A stretch of 64,000 bases of DNA from positions 1 through 64,000 of the forward strand of contig JAUHWH010000010.1 in NCBI GenBank assembly GCA_030424715.1. The letters are read 5' to 3'. Below the pieces are notes generated by a model. It did not search any database and was not told where the DNA came from. It worked only from the letters and a program-made list of their open reading frames with translations. A program made the position numbers and the translations under genes. This document shows positions 60,564 to 64,000 of the stretch, piece after piece (position 1 is the first letter of the stretch; the number at the start of each line of letters is the position of its first letter). The DNA is from Bdellovibrionia bacterium. GTDB taxonomy: Bacteria > Bdellovibrionota > Bdellovibrionia > Bdellovibrionales > JAGQZY01.

Positions 60564-62668
60564 TACTTTTTCTCCGCCGCTCGCTGTTCTTGATACTTTT
60601 TCGAAAGCTCTTCTTGGATACTGCGTGGCACTGGCGTGTACTTAGCAAATTCCATGGTGAACTCACCTTTACCCTGAGTGGCCGAACGAAGATCGTTCGA
60701 GTAACCGAACATCTCACTCAACGGGACTTCAGCGGTGACGGTCACAAAGGCCTCTTGGGTTTGTGTACCGGCAATGATTCCGCGCCGTTGGTTGATTTGT
60801 CCCATCACAGAACCTTGAAATTCTTCTGGAGCAGAGACTTCCACTTTCATCATTGGCTCAAGGGCGGTCGGATTGGCTCTTTCATAGGCCTGTCGCATGG
60901 CTGCCATGGCACAGATTTTAAAGGCCATCTCACTAGAATCCACATCATGGTACGAACCATCATCAAGGTCGACTTCGACGTTGACGATCGGAAAGCCGAT
61001 GAGAGTTCCTTTTGCCAACTGATCTTGGAAGCCTTTTTCACAAGCCGGGATGTACTCTTTCGGAATACGTCCACCAACGATGTTGTTGTTGAAGCGAAAG
61101 TTCTCTTCTTCTTCGGGAGGAATGGGGCGGATTTTACCAACCACTTTCGCAAACTGCCCGGAACCACCGGTTTGTTTTTTGTGCGTGTAATCGTAATCGG
61201 CTTCGGATCCAATGGTCTCACGATAAGCCACCTGAGGTTGACCGGTCACCACTTCACATTTGAACTCACGCTTCATGCGTTCCACATAAACTTCAAGATG
61301 GAGCTCGCCCATACCTGAAATAATAGTTTCGTTGGACTCTTCGTCTCTGTGCACACGAAAGGTGGGGTCTTCTTTTCTGAACTTCTGTAATGCTTTTGAA
61401 AAGTTACTGGCATCGGACTTGTCTTTCGGAGACACTGCGAGCGAGATAACGGCCTCAGGAACATGCATCGATGTCATTGCGTAGTTCACTTTACCATCGG
61501 TAAAGGTATCCCCAGACGCACAATCCACACCAAACAGGGCCACAATGTCCCCGGCGAAGGCCTCTTCAACGTCTTGCATTTCATCGGAGTTCATCTTTAC
61601 CACTCGCGGAACTTTTAACTTTTTGTCCGTGGTGGTGTTAAAAATGAAGTCCCCTTTTCGAAGGGTTCCTTGGTACACCCGCATATAGGTCAATTGACCG
61701 TAGCGGCCGTCTTCAAGTTTAAAGGCCAAGGCAACCAATGGTTTTTCGTTCTCTGTTTTCAAAAGAACTTCTTCTTCATTGTTATTGATATCAAGCGCTT
61801 TGTTTGTGATGTCTTTTGGGTTTGGCAAATAACGAGTCACAGCGTTAAGCAGCAACTGAACCCCTTTGTTTTTGTAGGCGGAGCCCATGAAAACAGGAGT
61901 GAGGTCGAGGCTTAAAACACCAGCGCGAACCGCTTTGTGAATTTCGTCTTCCGTTACGGGCTCGCCCTCAAGAACTTTGTTCATAAGGTCGTCATCGAAC
62001 ATGGAGACGGCTTCAAGCATTTCTTCGCGATATTTCGCCGCATCGTCAGTCATGTCTGCAGGAATGTCGGCTTCTACGATTTTTTCTCCGTTAGGGCCGT
62101 CAAAGGTGTAGGCTTTCATGGTGACCAAGTCGACCACGCCACGGTGGTCGTCTTCGGTCCCAATAGGAATTTGCATCATCACGGCATTGTGAGCGAGTTT
62201 CTCACGCAGCTGTTGAGTCACGCGGAAAGGGTTCGCCCCGGCACGATCCAGTTTGTTGATAAAAGCTAAGCGGGGTACGTCGTAACGTTTCATTTGGCGA
62301 TCCACCGTGATGGACTGCGACTGCACCCCAGAGGTTCCGCAAAGCACTAGGATGGCTCCGTCAAGAACACGAAGGGCTCGTTCCACTTCAACAGTGAAGT
62401 CAACGTGTCCGGGAGTATCGATAATGTTGATATTGGTATCACCCCAAAAAACACTGGTGGCGGCCGATTGGATCGTGATTCCACGCTCCTTCTCGAGTTC
62501 CATGGAGTCCATTTTAGCTCCGACGCCGTCTTTACCACGAACATCGTGGATCGCATGAATTCGACCGGTGTAAAAGAGAATGCGCTCGGTGAGGGTGGTT
62601 TTCCCTGAGTCGATGTGCGCTGAAATACCAATATTACGAACTTTTTCTAGTTCCCACTTCTGTGCCAT
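60563..62668 (-). CDS. fusA: elongation factor G, spd/mitochondrial-like form
   Basis: The 701-residue GTPase catalyses ribosomal translocation. G1 is [19 protein letters not shown], switch 1 includes [21 protein letters not shown]3 is DTPGHVDF and G4 NKLDRAG. The S-G-K-T-T-L-T variant and [11 protein letters not shown] are characteristic of mitochondrial EF-G1 and the spd-EFG1 group of spirochaetes, planctomycetes and delta-proteobacteria, not E. coli EF-G. Domain IV ([18 protein letters not shown]) is intact. No rpsL/rpsG or tuf neighbours are seen. It is coupled to dcd. Confidence 0.97.
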   Translation of the reverse strand: MAQKWELEKVRNIGISAHIDSGKTTLTERILFYTGRIHAIHDVRGKDGVGAKMDSMELEKERGITIQSAATSVFWGDTNINIIDTPGHVDFTVEVERALRVLDGAILVLCGTSGVQSQSITVDRQMKRYDVPRLAFINKLDRAGANPFRVTQQLREKLAHNAVMMQIPIGTEDDHRGVVDLVTMKAYTFDGPNGEKIVEADIPADMTDDAAKYREEMLEAVSMFDDDLMNKVLEGEPVTEDEIHKAVRAGVLSLDLTPVFMGSAYKNKGVQLLLNAVTRYLPNPKDITNKALDINNNEEEVLLKTENEKPLVALAFKLEDGRYGQLTYMRVYQGTLRKGDFIFNTTTDKKLKVPRVVKMNSDEMQDVEEAFAGDIVALFGVDCASGDTFTDGKVNYAMTSMHVPEAVISLAVSPKDKSDASNFSKALQKFRKEDPTFRVHRDEESNETIISGMGELHLEVYVERMKREFKCEVVTGQPQVAYRETIGSEADYDYTHKKQTGGSGQFAKVVGKIRPIPPEEEENFRFNNNIVGGRIPKEYIPACEKGFQDQLAKGTLIGFPIVNVEVDLDDGSYHDVDSSEMAFKICAMAAMRQAYERANPTALEPMMKVEVSAPEEFQGSVMGQINQRRGIIAGTQTQEAFVTVTAEVPLSEMFGYSNDLRSATQGKGEFTMEFAKYTPVPRSIQEELSKKYQEQRAAEKK

Positions 62669-62780
62669 AGTGCCTAGTCCTCAAAATCTATGAAATTGTT
62701 TAATTATTTAAGGGCTCTAAGTAGCACGAGATGACGAGCAGTGCAAAAAAAATGCGGATGAACTCTGGAGCCGGGTCATA

Positions 62781-62786
62781 TATAAT
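62781..62786 (+). promoter_or_regulatory. -10 box of the permease gene; probable leaderless start
   Basis: TATAAT is a perfect -10 box. A weak -35 candidate (ATGAAC, 62758-62763) lies 17 bases upstream. Transcription would start near 62793, where a GTG codon in frame with the permease lies. No Shine-Dalgarno precedes any nearby start. Confidence 0.5.
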
Positions 62787-62789
62787 GGT

Positions 62790-63854
62790 TTGGTGCAGCA
62801 TAATCACTCAGCCGACCATTGTCATGCCTCGAAAGGCCGCCCGGACTACCTCCTCTGGGGGAGCCTAGCCCTTATATTTTTGGCTTTTGGATACTGGGCG
62901 GCGTCTCATACGATCTGGGGCCCCGATATTGTTGGGGAGAGTCCTTGGCTGCGGGGCTCGACCACCGTGGTTCACCTGATGCACAAAATGATTTGGGGAC
63001 TAATGTTCGCCATGGTGGTTGTGGGGCTGTTTGATTTCATCCCCCGCAGCAAGTTTCACCGGGTTTTAGGTCCTCCTTCGGGAGTTTCTGGAATCCTGAG
63101 GGCCACCCTCGCGGGCGTTCTTTTGGACTTGTGTAGTCATGGCATCTTACTGGTGGGCATGAAGCTATATGAGCGAGGCGCTAGTATCGGCCAAGTGGTG
63201 GCCTTTCTCGTCGCCTCGCCTTGGAACTCCTTTTCGCTGACACTTATTTTGTGGAGCCTCATCGGGCTTCCACTGACCGTAGCCTTTATTGTTTGCTCTT
63301 GCTTTATCGCCATAGTGACCGGCCTGCTGTTCGAGTTTTTTGAAAAAAAAGGAACCCTCCCGCAGCACCCCCATCCTTTTGACGGAGCTCAAGGGAAAGA
63401 CGAGCCCTGGTTGCAATTTCCGGAAACAGATAGTCGTTGGGAGCTGATTAAGATCATTGGGTATAGGAGCCTCGTTGAGTCGAAAATGATTTTGCGATGG
63501 ATCTTTTTTGGCGTGATTCTGACGGCCGTCGTAAAAGAAGTCTTAAGTGTTGAAAACTTTCAAACCTATTTTGGACCCGACGCCACCGGTGTTTTATTGA
63601 CGGTGCTGGCGGCTACGGTTTTAGAGGTCTGCTCTGAGGGGTCGGCACCACTGGCCTCTGAATTGGTGACCACCGCAGGGGCACCGGGAAATGGCTTTAC
63701 CTTTTTAATGGCCGGTGTTTCCACAGATTACACTGAAATTATGGCTTTAAAAGAAACCACCAAAAGTTGGCGAGTGGCTTTGTTTTTACCCTTGCTCACC
63801 TTACCCCAAGTCATTGTTATTGGTCTTTTGATGAACGGGATCACGTTTTGGTAA
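62790..63854 (+). CDS. permease of the YraQ/ArsP (DUF318) type, divergent
   Basis: A 354-residue membrane protein with about eight helices in two related halves. Each half carries a motif VLLDLCSHGILLVGMKLYERGAS or VLEVCSEGSAPLASELVTTAGAP, the DUF318 permease signature, but with one Cys where ArsP has CSCG. The N-terminus is His/Cys-rich (QHNHSADHCHASKG), suggesting metal binding. Start may be TTG 62790 or GTG 62793; the latter fits the promoter. It is divergent from fusA and overlaps the recQ start. Substrate (metal/organic arsenic-like) is unknown. Confidence 0.85.
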   Translation: MVQHNHSADHCHASKGRPDYLLWGSLALIFLAFGYWAASHTIWGPDIVGESPWLRGSTTVVHLMHKMIWGLMFAMVVVGLFDFIPRSKFHRVLGPPSGVSGILRATLAGVLLDLCSHGILLVGMKLYERGASIGQVVAFLVASPWNSFSLTLILWSLIGLPLTVAFIVCSCFIAIVTGLLFEFFEKKGTLPQHPHPFDGAQGKDEPWLQFPETDSRWELIKIIGYRSLVESKMILRWIFFGVILTAVVKEVLSVENFQTYFGPDATGVLLTVLAATVLEVCSEGSAPLASELVTTAGAPGNGFTFLMAGVSTDYTEIMALKETTKSWRVALFLPLLTLPQVIVIGLLMNGITFW

Positions 63855-64000
63855 CCGCCCTGCAGGTTCTTAAAAAACACTGGAACTATGACCATTTTCG
63901 CCCTTTGCAACAAGAGGCCATTGATGGTGCCCTGTCTGGGCAGGACGCTTTGGTATTGATGCCGACAGGATCAGGAAAAAGTTTATGCTTTCAGGTGCCT
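63848..64000 (+). CDS. recQ: ATP-dependent DNA helicase RecQ (5' part only)
   Basis: The window ends inside this gene after 51 codons. The sequence LKKHWNYDHFRPLQQEAIDG followed by LVLMPTGSGKSLCFQVP has RecQ motif 0 (FRPLQQ) and the Walker A motif TGSGKS. TTG 63848 begins it, overlapping the permease stop (63852-63854) by 7 bases. A downstream start is not available before the motifs. The helicase unwinds DNA in recombination repair. Confidence 0.9.
   Translation, partial: MVTALQVLKKHWNYDHFRPLQQEAIDGALSGQDALVLMPTGSGKSLCFQVP

Noticed and set aside
60590-61318. 242-residue plus-strand open frame
   Set aside because: It is entirely antisense to fusA domains III-V; no family resemblance and no start signal.
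1-64000. tRNA, rRNA or riboswitch
   Set aside because: Reading both strands for T-arm-like GGTTCGANTCC motifs, conserved rRNA blocks and common riboswitch cores gave nothing I could support; a covariance-model scan would be decisive.

Overview
The window looks like chromosomal core-plus-accessory DNA from a Gram-negative bacterium of the Bdellovibrio group (Bdellovibrionota), or a close relative of the old delta-proteobacteria. The pointers are a mitochondrial-type aconitase, an EF-G whose switch regions resemble the mitochondrial/spd-EFG1 type, many small secreted proteins and lipoproteins without close named relatives, LptG and LpxD (outer membrane with lipopolysaccharide), a K+-dependent-type membrane pyrophosphatase, and a MotAB-type stator pair. 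The assignment is inference from gene content. I saw no rRNA, tRNA, CRISPR array, transposase or phage gene.

Layout. 1-9.7 kb: aconitase; an OmpA/TSP3 outer-membrane protein; a minus-strand operon of a REC-domain protein, nadC and a biotin ligase; then lptG-like and def. 9.7-14.5 kb: fmt-rpe-hutH-hutU, with overlaps from fmt onward, so histidine breakdown is coupled to housekeeping genes. 14.6-21.2 kb: small secreted proteins, an MnmC-like methyltransferase, an alpha/beta hydrolase, a DUF1499 protein and an iron alcohol dehydrogenase. 21.4-24.9 kb: hppA, a 295-bp nested perfect inverted repeat, and a DUF2156 acyl/aminoacyl-transferase-like gene. 25-32.9 kb: accessory envelope genes, including a TSP1-domain secreted protein, a pilin-like Cys-rich protein, lpxD, and a duplicated, decayed scrap of the lpxD 3' end. 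33-44.4 kb: tex, two HAD phosphatase-like genes, topA and a tail-specific protease.

44.5-49.1 kb holds the most interesting locus. It is a tight five-gene operon encoding a TPR lipoprotein, a MotA-like and a MotB-like stator, a single-pass membrane protein that joins a FliF-like periplasmic ring domain to FliG-like middle and C-terminal domains, and a small outer-membrane barrel. I read it as a candidate flagellum-independent, proton-driven envelope motor with a built-in membrane-anchored rotor.

49.2-64 kb: a 1001-residue NHL/PKD lipoprotein, E1 alpha and beta of a 2-oxoacid dehydrogenase (E1 alpha has a histone-H1-like Lys/Ala tail), a methyltransferase, a propeller lipoprotein with a barrel partner, pyrE, cutA with a CNNM/CBS protein, dcd with fusA, a divergent permease, and the first 51 codons of recQ at the window end.

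Recurring themes are start codons overlapping upstream stops (including TTG starts at rpe, the 56916 barrel gene and recQ), two probable leaderless GTG starts placed just after good -10 boxes, and Lys-rich tails on three nucleic-acid or metabolic enzymes.
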